Below, piece after piece: positions 37,601 through 46,993 of a stretch of DNA of 64,000 bases. The translations under genes and the position numbers were made by a program. Source of the stretch: Sphingobacterium multivorum (GTDB lineage Bacteria; Bacteroidota; Bacteroidia; Sphingobacteriales; Sphingobacteriaceae); assembly GCF_039511225.1 (NCBI RefSeq), contig NZ_CP154261.1:3348001-3412000 (forward strand). Reading direction: 5' to 3'. The notes under the pieces are model-generated. The model did not search any database and was not told where the DNA came from. It worked only from the letters and a program-made list of their open reading frames with translations. Each line of letters opens with the position of its first letter. The first letter of the stretch is position 1.

Positions 37601-37812
37601 ATAGCATCCTCTATTTTTTTGGTCACCGAACTCTCCACCTCTGCGGGCGAAGCTCCCGGATAGACCGTTTGTACCGTAATGACGTTAATTTCAAATTTAG
37701 GGACCAATTCATAGCCCAATCGCGTATAAGAAAACAACCCGCCTAATGTAAGTATTATAAATAATACGATAATTATACTGGGGCGTTTTATCGATATTTC
37801 GGTAATTTTCAT
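34630..37812 (-). CDS. RND (HAE-1 type) efflux pump, system 2
   Basis: A 1060-residue proton-driven pump. The N-terminus (MKITEISIKRPSIIIVLFIILTLGG) is the first helix. TM4 contains GILVDDAIVVIENIHRHMEMG with the proton-relay double Asp, and TM10 contains LIGLVAKNAIMLVDFAN with the relay Lys. The sequence differs clearly from system 1, so the two are not recent duplicates. It is the last gene of the order tetR, outer-membrane factor, adaptor, pump. The C-terminus is extended and acidic (EALMKEDYDHVDVAEH). Confidence 0.95.
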   Translation of the reverse strand: MKITEISIKRPSIIIVLFIILTLGGLFSYTRLGYELVPKFEINVITVQTVYPGASPAEVESSVTKKIEDAISSLESIKKVESTSLEGVSIVMITLNNGADVNFLLTDAQRKINAVINDLPDDVKTPSLSKFSLDDVAIMSLAVTSNLSEKELYDLLDNKIQPVFARINGVAKVDLIGGEEREIQISVDPKKIEGYGLTISQVQQIVAASNLDFPTGNVSTRDNRTTIRLSGKVTSIEELRNLPITTPAGVQIYLRDIADVRDGIKEIEKVARLDRQNTILLQVFKQSDANAVAVSEAVKKTIAVHDKDGKVISGVEKDYAAQNIKILVANDSSEFTLNAADNVIHDLMIAIALVGFIMLFFLQSLRNAAITMVAIPLSLIATFIGLLLMGYTLNLMSLLGLSLVVGILVDDAIVVIENIHRHMEMGKNKVRAAYDGASEIGFTVTAITLVIVVVFLPIAMSTGLVANILAQFCVTVIISTLLSLLVSFTVVPWLYSRFGKLEHLSKTSFFGRIIHGFESGLNSFTHWVAGLLTWALKNVGTKLATLFLAIGLLVASFFLVGMGYIGSDFFPSIDRKEFFIQLELDKDASLEKTNLLTQKAEAYIKSKPDVKEIITTVGQSSDGMASTTGSRYKSEIHVILDKENFEGNSQVYSATLKRELENKLIGAKIKTVNVGIMGAEQAPLKLTIIGASVEDAQEFAEKAADQLRKIPGAAGVKLTSEAGNPEINVKIDRDKMTSLGLNVSTVGMTMQTAFSGNTDNKYRAGDNEYDINIRYAENGRANIDNVRDLKFINNQGASISLDQFANVTFGSGPTLLERRDKSPAVSIQGQAIGRPMGTVAQEWQAQFEKLPRKPGIVFIWGGNMENQTEGFGTLGIALLASIILVYLVMVALYDSFITPFVVLFSIPLSFIGALLFLALGNQTLNIFTILGIIMLIGLVAKNAIMLVDFANHRKEAGDNTHDALVAANHARLRPILMTTIAMVFGMIPIAIATGDGADMNRGLAIVIIGGLLSSLFLTLVVVPVVYSIFDSLQRRFGKKEKTNYEALMKEDYDHVDVAEH

Positions 37813-37876
37813 TCGAATAATTTATTTTTAATAGCTATGCAACCGAGGTTCCATCTGCTACCGATTACAGTATGCT

Positions 37877-38932
37877 CTATTTAATAATCTCTACAGGGCT
37901 TTGGTCAAATAGATTGATCTGACCCGAAACAATCACCTGATCCCCATTTTGCAAACCACCTAAGATCTCGATGTAATCACCAAAGTTTCTACCCGATTTG
38001 ACGTTTGTTTCGATGGCTTTACCGTTTTTCAGCACAAAGATCTTGTTGTCGCTCACACTACCCACAAAGGCATTACGAGGTACGATCAACGTATTGCTGG
38101 CAACACCTTCACCGAAGATGGCTGTACCGTACATACCCGCACGCAATTGGTTCGATGCATTATTTACCTCGATTTCCACCGGGAAGTTTAAGCTACCATC
38201 CGATTTAGGAGCAATAAAAGTTACTTTACCTGTAAAGCGTTGGTCTGCATATACACTCGCTGTCACATCAACAGATTGACCGATCCTTAAGGTAGCCACA
38301 TTCTTTTCGTCTACATTGACACGCAATTTCAAGGTGGCGACATTGACAATATCGAAGGCTGCAGCGCCCACATTTAGGTAAGTACCCGGTTCGATTTTAC
38401 GTGCATTGACGATACCCGATACCGACGTTTTGATGGTCACATCGCCAGCATTCAATTTGGACGCTTTTAAGTTATTTTTCGCATTCTCAAATTGCAATTT
38501 CACCTGGTCTAACTGTTGTTTGGTTACACCACCAGTAGAGAAGGCACTTTCAAAGCGATGCAGATCGGCCTGCGCATTGGTAAATGCAGCCTGCGCATTC
38601 GCTACGTTCACATTCAGTTTATCGCCCTCGATGATCGCCAAAGTCTGACCGGCGCTTACATGAGAACCTTCATCAACCAATACTTTCACCACTCTACCTG
38701 CAGTCTCAGCCGAAACAGTTACTTCTTGTTTCGGAGAAAATGTTCCGTTAGCCGTATAGCGTAAGTCCATGGAAGATACTTTTGCCGTATCGATACGCAC
38801 TGCAATAGCCACATTTTTCTTTGCTACCTCTGCCGTTTCGGCCTCATTTTTCTTTTTATTTTTATTTAACACAAAAAATATTCCTGCTAGACCAGCAGCA
38901 ATAATAAGTAAGGTAATAATTCCGCGTTTCAT
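37877..38932 (-). CDS. RND efflux periplasmic adaptor, system 2
   Basis: A 351-residue membrane fusion protein. Residues 4-23 form an N-terminal membrane segment. Lipoyl halves are at GRVVKVLVDEGSHVSAGQTLAIIEG and VTIKTSVSGIVNARKIEPGTYL, flanking a short alpha-hairpin (about 108-150). Beta-barrel and membrane-proximal domains follow. It lies 14 nt after the outer-membrane factor gene and 64 nt before the pump gene, all on the minus strand. Confidence 0.93.
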   Translation of the reverse strand: MKRGIITLLIIAAGLAGIFFVLNKNKKKNEAETAEVAKKNVAIAVRIDTAKVSSMDLRYTANGTFSPKQEVTVSAETAGRVVKVLVDEGSHVSAGQTLAIIEGDKLNVNVANAQAAFTNAQADLHRFESAFSTGGVTKQQLDQVKLQFENAKNNLKASKLNAGDVTIKTSVSGIVNARKIEPGTYLNVGAAAFDIVNVATLKLRVNVDEKNVATLRIGQSVDVTASVYADQRFTGKVTFIAPKSDGSLNFPVEIEVNNASNQLRAGMYGTAIFGEGVASNTLIVPRNAFVGSVSDNKIFVLKNGKAIETNVKSGRNFGDYIEILGGLQNGDQVIVSGQINLFDQSPVEIIK

Positions 38933-38946
38933 ATTGTATTAGTCAA

Positions 38947-40263
38947 TTATTCTTTAATTAGTGATTTTAATTCGCCATTTGCCTTAATAATCTGTACTTC
39001 GGCTACTTTATAGTTCAACAGACTCGTATTTAGATTATTTTCTGCATCTGCTAGTGCTTTTTCAGCATCAAGTAATTCTGTTAAAGTTGCTAAACCATTG
39101 TTAAAATTGTTTTTTGTATCATCTAGCACACCCTTGGCCAATTTAACATTCCGGCGATTATTGTCGATCGTCAACAAGCTGATCTTAATCTGTGATTTGG
39201 CATTTTCTTTCGCCAGATTAAGGCCCAATTTGGTATCCTCAAGATCAACCTGTGCTTGTCTAATCTGAATATCGGCCTGGTTGATTCTTGCTTTTGTTGT
39301 CCCTCCGGTGAAGATTGGCACCGAAAGATTTAAACCTATGCTCGAGGTCTTTGGCCAGCTAAAATCGCCACCAATTGGAAAGCCTTTACCAAATCCGTTA
39401 AAACCAAAATCTCCACCTAAGGATAATTTAGGATATAGGTCGGCGACTTTCGATTTTTTATTCAGTTCGTAAAGTTCAATTTGCTTCTTCATCAACTGCA
39501 CTTCGGTTCTATTTTCTACATTATCCGATTCCACGGCCAACGCGGCATTGATATCAAACGTCTCTTCCGATAATTCGATATCTTCCTCGATCGGCTTCCC
39601 GATTGCGAATTTCAATGCATTTTCTTTGATCTGTACAGCGTTGGTGGTTTGTTGTTTTTGTGCCTCCAGGTTATTCACATTGACCACCAGGCGGTCTAAA
39701 TCTATTTTTTTTGCAAGCCCAGCTTTCACAAGTCCTTCCGTCACATCTTTCGTTTTTGTGGTACTTTGCAAATTATTTTCTATCGTTTGAAGTTTCAGAT
39801 GTTCCTGGTAGATATCGTAATAAGCATTTGCCACTTTTTCGATTACTTGTTCATCAGTTAACTGCGCATTTATTTGGTAAAACTCTTTTGTGGTCTTAGC
39901 AGCTTTCAAGCCTGTAAAGATCGATTGATTAAAAAGCTGCTGATTTAAGGAAATGGCCGCTGTTGAATTCCAAGGTTGTCCCATTTTAATCTTTTGAGTC
40001 TGACCACCGGCTTCCAATACCATTTCTGGAATCAACACATTGTATTTTAAGGAACCATTTGCTGTAATTTGTGGCAACGCGCTACCCCTAACCTCATCAA
40101 TCTGGTATTGCGAGTTTTCGAGATCTAACTTTGCCTTTTTAGCTTCCTTCTTGTTCTGCAATGCAAATTTAATGGCATCACTTAAGCTCAATTGTTGCTG
40201 TGCATGACTTTGGAAAACCATCGTACCTAATAAAAGGCTGGCTAGTATTCTGATTGTTTTCAT
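38947..40263 (-). CDS. TolC-family outer-membrane factor, system 2
   Basis: A 438-residue outer-membrane channel with signal peptide MKTIRILASLLLGTMVFQSHAQ. The first helical repeat starts with LSLSDAIKFALQNKKEAKKAKLDLENSQYQI. Long coiled helices occupy about 120-230 and 330-430, and the short strands SIGLNLSVPIFTGGTTKARI are typical of the second repeat. It is the first structural gene after the TetR gene (28 nt). Confidence 0.92.
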   Translation of the reverse strand: MKTIRILASLLLGTMVFQSHAQQQLSLSDAIKFALQNKKEAKKAKLDLENSQYQIDEVRGSALPQITANGSLKYNVLIPEMVLEAGGQTQKIKMGQPWNSTAAISLNQQLFNQSIFTGLKAAKTTKEFYQINAQLTDEQVIEKVANAYYDIYQEHLKLQTIENNLQSTTKTKDVTEGLVKAGLAKKIDLDRLVVNVNNLEAQKQQTTNAVQIKENALKFAIGKPIEEDIELSEETFDINAALAVESDNVENRTEVQLMKKQIELYELNKKSKVADLYPKLSLGGDFGFNGFGKGFPIGGDFSWPKTSSIGLNLSVPIFTGGTTKARINQADIQIRQAQVDLEDTKLGLNLAKENAKSQIKISLLTIDNNRRNVKLAKGVLDDTKNNFNNGLATLTELLDAEKALADAENNLNTSLLNYKVAEVQIIKANGELKSLIKE

Positions 40264-40291
40264 TCCTAATTTATTTATCCTAATTTTATAT

Positions 40292-40891
40292 CTACTTTTT
40301 ATTTATACCATTAAAAAAGAGCTTGGTAGCCAGCTTTTGCTTTTGCAGCACTTCATCAAAACGATCCTGATTCGGAATTCCCGAAATGATATCGGAGATA
40401 TTGCACATCAGGGATAAGCTCTTCATCAGTTCCACATAGATTTCGGCCGTTTCATATAAATGCTCCCCATCGATTTCACCTTTTTCGGCACCGATCTGAA
40501 GGATCTCAAACAAGGCTTTCACATCGCGGTCGTGCAGACATTGAAAAAAATCCTGCATGGAAAGTCCCTTGATCCATTCGAGATTTTCGTTCATGTGCAA
40601 CATATAGTATTTCCGGACAAATGCATCGCGCAGTTCCAGAATTTTAATGATCAGCTCGTAGGTGGTGCCCACGTGCACAGCCACCATCTTCTCCTCCTCT
40701 TCCCTATATTCATCCGTCAAACGCACAATCACATCCCGTATAAGTGCATTCTTTTCCGAATAATAGTAATACAAATTCGCTTTGGTAATTTTTATATCCT
40801 CCGCAATTTCATTCATTGTCGTCTTACTGAAACCGTAATGCATAAAGCGTCTTATCGCCGCATGAATGATTTGATCTTTTCTATCTTCCAT
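40292..40891 (-). CDS. TetR/AcrR family transcriptional regulator of RND system 2
   Basis: A 199-residue one-component repressor. The N-terminal helix-turn-helix is clear: KDQIIHAAIRRFMHYGFSKTTMNEIAEDIKITKANLYYYYSEKNALIRDVI (4-54). The remaining helices form a ligand-binding domain. It opens the efflux operon and so probably autoregulates it. An AAAGGAG sequence precedes the ATG by about 13 nt. The promoter upstream is a perfect consensus match and overlaps a palindrome that may be its operator. Confidence 0.92.
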   Translation of the reverse strand: MEDRKDQIIHAAIRRFMHYGFSKTTMNEIAEDIKITKANLYYYYSEKNALIRDVIVRLTDEYREEEEKMVAVHVGTTYELIIKILELRDAFVRKYYMLHMNENLEWIKGLSMQDFFQCLHDRDVKALFEILQIGAEKGEIDGEHLYETAEIYVELMKSLSLMCNISDIISGIPNQDRFDEVLQKQKLATKLFFNGINKK

Positions 40892-40938
40892 TCTTCAAAA
40901 AACTCCTTTCTACTTTCTGACTTTTATCAAAAATTGTT

Positions 40939-40979
40939 CAAAAATATAAAAAGTAACATGTTGGGCAAAATAAATTTTG
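40939..40979 (-). promoter_or_regulatory. promoter of the tetR-RND operon with overlapping palindrome
   Basis: Minus strand TTTG (40966-40969), 19 nt, TATTTTTG (40939-40946): exact consensus. The palindrome CAAAAT-AA-ATTTTG (40966-40979) overlaps the -33 element and is a candidate TetR site. Confidence 0.72.
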
Positions 40980-41096
40980 AAATTGTAATAATTTTGATAT
41001 TAACCTGACAACAAAACCTTCATGACTTCGCAGACACCAGCAGCAATGAAAGCAAACTGAAGGTTCTTTCTGGCCAATAAGATCAGACACTTTCAG

Positions 41097-41128
41097 AAAA
41101 AAAAAGGCAAACTCGAGAGTTTGCCTTT
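41097..41128 (-). terminator. intrinsic terminator of the NrtR-like gene
   Basis: An 11-bp stem AAAGGCAAACT / AGTTTGCCTTT with loop CGAG; the preceding A run is a U run on the minus strand. 19 nt past the stop. Confidence 0.88.
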
Positions 41129-41147
41129 CAGTATACGAACAGATCTG

Positions 41148-41819
41148 TTAGAATGCGACCGTGTTCTGAAAATGTTTTAAAAATTTTCGTTTATCCAGTT
41201 TATAGAGCCGTGCTGCACGATAGGCAACTCCAGTCTGCACTTCGTCGAGTTCTTTTAGAAAGCCATAATTCTGCATTTTCTTTCTAAAATTGCGTTTATC
41301 GAGTGGTTTATTCAAAATTCCCTCATATACCAATTGTAACTGGGTGAGGGTAAATTTTTCAGGCAACAGCTCAAAAGCGATCGGCTTATACGCAAGGCGG
41401 CGTTGCAATCTTTCCAGACAGAGGTCCAAAATCTGCTTATGGTCAAAGGCCAGTTCAGGTACATTCCGAACCGGGAACCATTTTGCCTGCTTCATATAGT
41501 TTGTAACAGGTTTGGTTTTCAATTTGGTATTATCCAGCTGCACGAGGGCGTAATAAGCCACCGTCAGAATACGTCCCTTTGGATGCCTTTTTAAACCGGC
41601 AAAGGAATGCAGCTGATCCATAAATACATCTTTCAAACCTGTATTCTCATACAAAATTCGTTTTACGGCATCTTCCATCTCTTCGTCATTATCCACGAAA
41701 AAACCTGGCAATGCCCACCAATCCTTAAAAGGATATTCATTTCTTTCGGCCAAAAGAACTTTTAATTCTCCTTCGTGAAAGCCTAATATGACACAGTCAA
41801 CGGTAAAATTACTATACAA
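41148..41819 (-). CDS. NrtR-like regulator: Nudix domain with C-terminal winged helix
   Basis: A 223-residue protein: Nudix fold (about 1-140), then a winged-helix domain (about 150-215, FTLTQLQLVYEGILNKPLDKRNFRKKMQNYGFLKEL). This is the layout of NrtR-family transcription factors; Bacteroides AraR belongs to the same family. The Nudix box is degenerate: the segment around 39-60 has F for the first Gly, and RILYEN in place of the catalytic REuxEE, so hydrolysis is unlikely and ligand sensing more likely. The start appears to be TTG at 41819, since no in-frame ATG or GTG precedes the next stop. It is divergent from pfkA. A sugar phosphate or nucleotide sugar ligand is possible; this is inference. 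Confidence 0.88.
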   Translation of the reverse strand: MYSNFTVDCVILGFHEGELKVLLAERNEYPFKDWWALPGFFVDNDEEMEDAVKRILYENTGLKDVFMDQLHSFAGLKRHPKGRILTVAYYALVQLDNTKLKTKPVTNYMKQAKWFPVRNVPELAFDHKQILDLCLERLQRRLAYKPIAFELLPEKFTLTQLQLVYEGILNKPLDKRNFRKKMQNYGFLKELDEVQTGVAYRAARLYKLDKRKFLKHFQNTVAF

Positions 41820-41946
41820 AACTTCTAAATTTATTTATGTGCAATATACTGAGCTAAATTTAGCGGTTACTAATCATCGGGTTATCTGTAACAATTATAC
41901 GCTTCCTAAACGTGATGCGCAAAAAAATATTGAAAAATTTATTCAA

Positions 41947-41963
41947 AGTGTAGAATATACACT
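41947..41963. promoter_or_regulatory. inverted repeat AGTGTA-N5-TACACT, candidate NrtR-like operator
   Basis: Perfect 6-bp arms with spacer GAATA, in the 182-nt gap between the divergent regulator gene and pfkA. It sits 10 nt upstream of the -7-like box TATATTCG (41974-41981), so a bound protein would cover the -33 region of pfkA. Matches the repeat at 18151-18165. Confidence 0.6.
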
Positions 41964-42001
41964 ATAAAAATCTTATATTCGTAAAACCTAAAATATAGCG
42001 T

Positions 42002-42982
42002 GTGATAAAAGAAATTAAAAAAATAGGTGTATTGACGTCGGGAGGTGATGCTCCTGGTATGAATGCCTGTATTCGTGCTGTCGTTCGAACAGCATTGCAT
42101 AAAGGATTACAAGTAACGGGTATTTATCAAGGATACCAAGGTTTGATCGACGCAAATTTTATCGAAATGGATACGCGTTCGGTCAGCAATATTATACAAC
42201 GTGGTGGCACAATATTAAAAACGGCACGTTGCATGGAGTTTAAGACACCCGAAGGCCGTCGAAAAGGCTATGACAATCTGATCGCTGCCGGCGTGGATGC
42301 CTTGGTGGTCATTGGTGGTGACGGTACCTTTACAGGTGCCAACTTCTTCTCCAAAGAATTTGAAATACCTATTATAGGTATTCCGGGTACGATAGACAAC
42401 GACCTTTACGGTTCTGATTATACCATTGGCTACGATACAGCCAACAATACTGTCATCGAAGCGATTGATAAAATCAGAGACACGGCGGCGTCACATGAAC
42501 GTCTTTTCTTTGTTGAAGTAATGGGCCGGGATTCAGGTTGTATCGCTTTAAATGCAGGCATCGCCGGTGGAGCCGAAGCCATTTTACTCCCAGAGAAAGA
42601 AACGGCCATTGACGATCTAATCCGTCATCTGGAAGACGGTGCCATCAAAAAGAAATCATCGTCTATTGTTATTGTTGCAGAGGGCGATCAAAATGGTGGT
42701 GCTTATTATGTCGCAAAAAAAGTAAAAGAAAAGTTTGATCATTACGACACGAAAGTTAGTATATTAGGGCATTTGCAACGGGGTGGTGCTCCAACGAGTT
42801 TCGACCGCGTGCTTGCGAGTAGATTGGGCTTTGCTGCTGTCAATGAATTATTGGCCGGAAATACACGCGTTACTGTTGGGCTCCGTGGTAATGAAATCAA
42901 GACAACTCCAATTGAAGAAGCAATCAGCAATAAGGAAATTAAACTTAGCCCTGATTTATTGGAGATGGCTGAGATTTTATAA
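42002..42982 (+). CDS. pfkA: 6-phosphofructokinase
   Basis: ATP-dependent phosphorylation of fructose-6-phosphate, the committing step of glycolysis. Start is GTG at 42002, because a stop codon lies two codons upstream and the next Met is inside the active-site loop. Motifs: GVLTSGGDAPGMNACIRAVVR (ATP loop), IGGDGTFTGA, PGTIDNDLYGSDYTIGYDTA (catalytic Asp), FVEVMGRDSGCIALNAG, and ILGHLQRGGAPTSFDR. Asp in GGDG, not a PPi-type residue, supports ATP use. The 326-residue length is the bacterial standard. First gene of pfkA, BadF-like, gapA, with tight spacing (17 and 4 nt). Confidence 0.97.
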   Translation: MIKEIKKIGVLTSGGDAPGMNACIRAVVRTALHKGLQVTGIYQGYQGLIDANFIEMDTRSVSNIIQRGGTILKTARCMEFKTPEGRRKGYDNLIAAGVDALVVIGGDGTFTGANFFSKEFEIPIIGIPGTIDNDLYGSDYTIGYDTANNTVIEAIDKIRDTAASHERLFFVEVMGRDSGCIALNAGIAGGAEAILLPEKETAIDDLIRHLEDGAIKKKSSSIVIVAEGDQNGGAYYVAKKVKEKFDHYDTKVSILGHLQRGGAPTSFDRVLASRLGFAAVNELLAGNTRVTVGLRGNEIKTTPIEEAISNKEIKLSPDLLEMAEIL

Positions 42983-42999
42983 TCATAAATTGAACAGAC

Positions 43000-44854
<1,855 letters not shown>

Positions 44855-44876
44855 TCAACCCGACCAATATCCAATA

Positions 44877-44914
44877 AAGGGGCTATTCCACGCGAATAGC
44901 CCCTTATTTTTTTT
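44877..44914 (+). terminator. intrinsic terminator of the pfkA-gapA operon
   Basis: A 12-bp stem AAGGGGCTATTC / GAATAGCCCCTT, loop CACGC, then ATTTTTTTTT. Confidence 0.93.
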
Positions 44915-44988
44915 CCTTAAAAATCAGCAGGTTGGCGTTTAAACGCAAAAAAAAGCGCTTTTGGCTTTCGTAATTCAAATAATCCGTC

Positions 44989-44996
44989 TATATTTG
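44989..44996 (+). promoter_or_regulatory. -7 element of the tRNA cluster
   Basis: TATATTTG, an exact TAnnTTTG, 33 nt before the first tRNA. A TTTCG lies 18 nt upstream in the -33 position; a perfect TTTG is 25 nt upstream. Confidence 0.55.
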
Positions 44997-45029
44997 CATC
45001 ATCAATAAGGCAGACAGCTCAATTGAAAA

Positions 45030-45102
45030 GGTGCCATAGCTCAGTTGGTAGAGCAAAGGACTGAAAATCCTTGTGTCGCTGGTTCGAATCCAGCTGGCAC
45101 CA
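45030..45102 (+). tRNA. tRNA-Phe (anticodon GAA)
   Basis: Full cloverleaf of 73 nt: acceptor GGTGCCA / TGGCACC, D-arm GCTCAGTTGGTAGAGC, anticodon arm AAGGA-CTGAAAA-TCCTT, T-arm GCTGG-TTCGAAT-CCAGC, discriminator A. The 3' CCA is not encoded. First of three tRNAs. Confidence 0.96.
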
Positions 45103-45155
45103 CCGAAAAGGAAGAACGCAAGGTTCTGACAGATTGAAAGAATAATAATTCCAAT

Positions 45156-45228
45156 GCGAAAATAGCTCAGCTGGTAGAGCACAACCTTGCCAAGGTTGGG
45201 GTCGCGAGTTCGAATCTCGTTTTTCGCT
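45156..45228 (+). tRNA. tRNA-Gly (anticodon GCC)
   Basis: A 73-nt cloverleaf: acceptor GCGAAAA / TTTTCGC, D-arm GCTCAGCTGGTAGAGC, anticodon arm CAACC-TTGCCAA-GGTTG, T-arm GCGAG-TTCGAAT-CTCGT with one G-T pair, discriminator T. CCA not encoded. Confidence 0.96.
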
Positions 45229-45233
45229 CACCT

Positions 45234-45318
45234 GCCTAGGTGGTGGAACTGGTAGACACGCAGGACTTAAAATCCTGTTCCCGTTAAGGGAGTGCGGGTT
45301 CGATTCCCGCCCTAGGTA
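45234..45318 (+). tRNA. tRNA-Leu (anticodon TAA)
   Basis: 85 nt with a long variable arm (GTTCCCGTTAAGGGAGT region), acceptor GCCTAGG / CCTAGGT with a terminal G-T pair, anticodon arm CAGGA-CTTAAAA-TCCTG, T-arm GCGGG-TTCGATT-CCCGC. CCA not encoded. Only 5 nt separate it from tRNA-Gly. Confidence 0.95.
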
Positions 45319-45320
45319 CA

Positions 45321-45353
45321 AGAAAGCTCATCTAACGATGGGCTTTTCTTGTT
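45321..45353 (+). terminator. intrinsic terminator of the tRNA cluster
   Basis: GAAAGCTCATC pairs with GATGGGCTTTTC (one G-T pair) around loop TAAC, followed by TTGTTTT. The stem starts 3 nt after tRNA-Leu. Confidence 0.75.
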
Positions 45354-45554
45354 TTATACCATAAAATCCGCTGAACCAAATTGTTAATACCGGATCATTA
45401 TCGGGTTCGATCAGTCAACTATAGATATAGGCATATAAATGGTAATTTTATCTATCCCGAGATAAGTTGGGTTCGAAATGACCTACCTTGAGTATAGCAA
45501 AATTTTCAAACAAAACTGACCAGATTTTTATTAAATTTGAGCTTATACATTACA

Positions 45555-46166
45555 ATGATGTTAAGCCAGTCGGAAATATTAAAACATTTGGAATCCCTTC
45601 AGCAGTTGAGCCATGAAGAGCGTCTCGAATTATCCAAAATATGCAAACCGCTATTCCTGCCCAAAAAGACAAAACTTGTGGAAACGGATGACCGTTTTGA
45701 TTCCGTCTTTGTGCTCACAACGGGTCTATTACGTTGGTATTTCTATTCGGATGATGGCACTGAAAACAATGTTTTCTTCTCCTCGGAAGCAGATTATGCC
45801 TTTATTGCCAGTATCCCGGAATATTATGCTGACCAACGGGAAACAAAATACACCATCGAAGCAGTTGTGGACACCCAGTTACTACTATTTCCGAAGGAAC
45901 TGTTTGAAGATTTGGCCTTTCAACATAAAGGGATTTTCCAATTCTATGTCAAATCCTTAAAAATTATAATTGATAACTTACGCATCCGTACCGAGCAGCT
46001 ATGCGCTGATTCTCCGAGTGCCCGTTATGAAGTTTTCTTAGAAAACCGTTCGTATATCACCAGAAACACAAATCGTAAGCATATCGCTAATTTCTTGGGC
46101 ATTACACCAAATTCTTTGTCCAGATTAACAGCCCGCTTACAAAAAAAACGGCCACCAAAAAACTAA
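45555..46166 (+). CDS. Crp/Fnr family transcriptional regulator
   Basis: A 203-residue cNMP-binding-type regulator. The cupin-like sensor occupies about 10-130 (LFLPKKTKLVETDDRFDSVFVLTTGLLRWYFYSDDGTENNVFFSSE), lacking the Arg/Glu set needed for cAMP binding. The winged helix lies at the C-terminus (NRKHIANFLGITPNSLSRLTARLQKK). ATG 45555 is taken as start; the next codon is also ATG. A TAAATTTG box at 45532-45539 lies 15 nt upstream. Such Bacteroidota members often control a nearby redox, transport or epimerase gene; the next genes encode a secreted protein and an export set. Confidence 0.9.
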   Translation: MMLSQSEILKHLESLQQLSHEERLELSKICKPLFLPKKTKLVETDDRFDSVFVLTTGLLRWYFYSDDGTENNVFFSSEADYAFIASIPEYYADQRETKYTIEAVVDTQLLLFPKELFEDLAFQHKGIFQFYVKSLKIIIDNLRIRTEQLCADSPSARYEVFLENRSYITRNTNRKHIANFLGITPNSLSRLTARLQKKRPPKN

Positions 46167-46269
46167 CTTAAGAATACTTTTTTAGCCTGTATTCGTTCTA
46201 ATTTTGTTTCGTCAAAAAAGCTGTAAAACAGCAATTTGTACAGATAGTATGATTTAAAACGAAAACAAA

Positions 46270-46920
46270 ATGAACAAATTTATTGTAAGAATTAGTGTCT
46301 TAAGCTTATTCGTACTTTTAGAAACGAATGTGGTACTTGCCCAATCTCAAGAAGCGGAAAAGGTTGGACTGTACATCACTCAAGAAATGTCATTTTTAAA
46401 TATGACAACAACGCAAGCTGAACAGGTTTATCAAATAAACCTTCAAGCAGCCAATGCTGTAGAAAATCTACGCCAAAATAGCATTGCTCAACATACAGGC
46501 GCTGCGGAGAACATCGAAGGTTTTACAGAAATCTTAAAACAAAGGAACCTAGCTGTACAGGAAATTCTATCACCGGTACAATTTCAACTCTTTAAGGAAA
46601 ACAAAATAATAAGAGCAGCTACTTTTAGAACTATTGTCATGGCTAAAATGTTGGATTTAACCCAAGATCAGCTCGATCCAATTTTTGACATCAATCAAAC
46701 AGTAGTAAAAAATGTAAGAGAAGATCTAGACATATACTTTTCTGCCAATAATAAACGGGGTAAAAAAAATGCAAGACGTAGGCTTCATAAAGCACTAAAG
46801 AAAACGGACAAAGCATTTGACAAAGTCTTAAGCCCGCAGCAAACTACAGTTTACCATGAAAATGTTGATCATATGCGAAATGTGCTTCGCGAAGAATATG
46901 GAACTAAAGTCTCGTTTTAA
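46270..46920 (+). CDS. secreted helical protein with LTxxQ-like repeats
   Basis: Signal peptide (1-24, ending VVLAQ) followed by a 190-residue, almost wholly helical protein. Four similar short motifs recur: LNMTTTQAEQVYQIN (43-57), LSPVQFQLFKEN (near 100), LDLTQDQLDPIFDIN (near 130) and LSPQQTTVYHEN (near 190). They recall the LTxxQ motif of Spy/CpxP periplasmic chaperones, but the identity is weak. Basic patch KRGKKNARRRLHKALKK at 160-178. A TAATTTTG box (46199-46206) and the palindrome GCTGT-AAA-ACAGC (46220-46232) lie upstream and could be a Crp/Fnr site. Function not known; a periplasmic stress chaperone is one possibility. Confidence 0.72.
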   Translation: MNKFIVRISVLSLFVLLETNVVLAQSQEAEKVGLYITQEMSFLNMTTTQAEQVYQINLQAANAVENLRQNSIAQHTGAAENIEGFTEILKQRNLAVQEILSPVQFQLFKENKIIRAATFRTIVMAKMLDLTQDQLDPIFDINQTVVKNVREDLDIYFSANNKRGKKNARRRLHKALKKTDKAFDKVLSPQQTTVYHENVDHMRNVLREEYGTKVSF

Positions 46921-46936
46921 ATCATGTTTTCATGAT

Positions 46937-46973
46937 TCTCGGCTTTATCTTCATTGATATTGCCGAGATTTTT
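46937..46973 (+). terminator. probable terminator after the LTxxQ-like gene
   Basis: Stem TCTCGGC / GCCGAGA with an 18-nt loop, then TTTTTA. Weak because of the long loop. Confidence 0.45.
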
Positions 46974-46993
46974 ATCACCAAATTTATCGTATT

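Noticed and set aside
45019..45321. Minus-strand frame of about 100 codons
   Set aside because: It runs antisense through the three tRNA genes; this is a known artefact of tRNA sequences and not a protein gene.
45400..45480. Decayed tRNA (two GGGTTCGA/GGTTCGAA T-loop-like sequences)
   Set aside because: No acceptor, D or anticodon stems can be formed around them.
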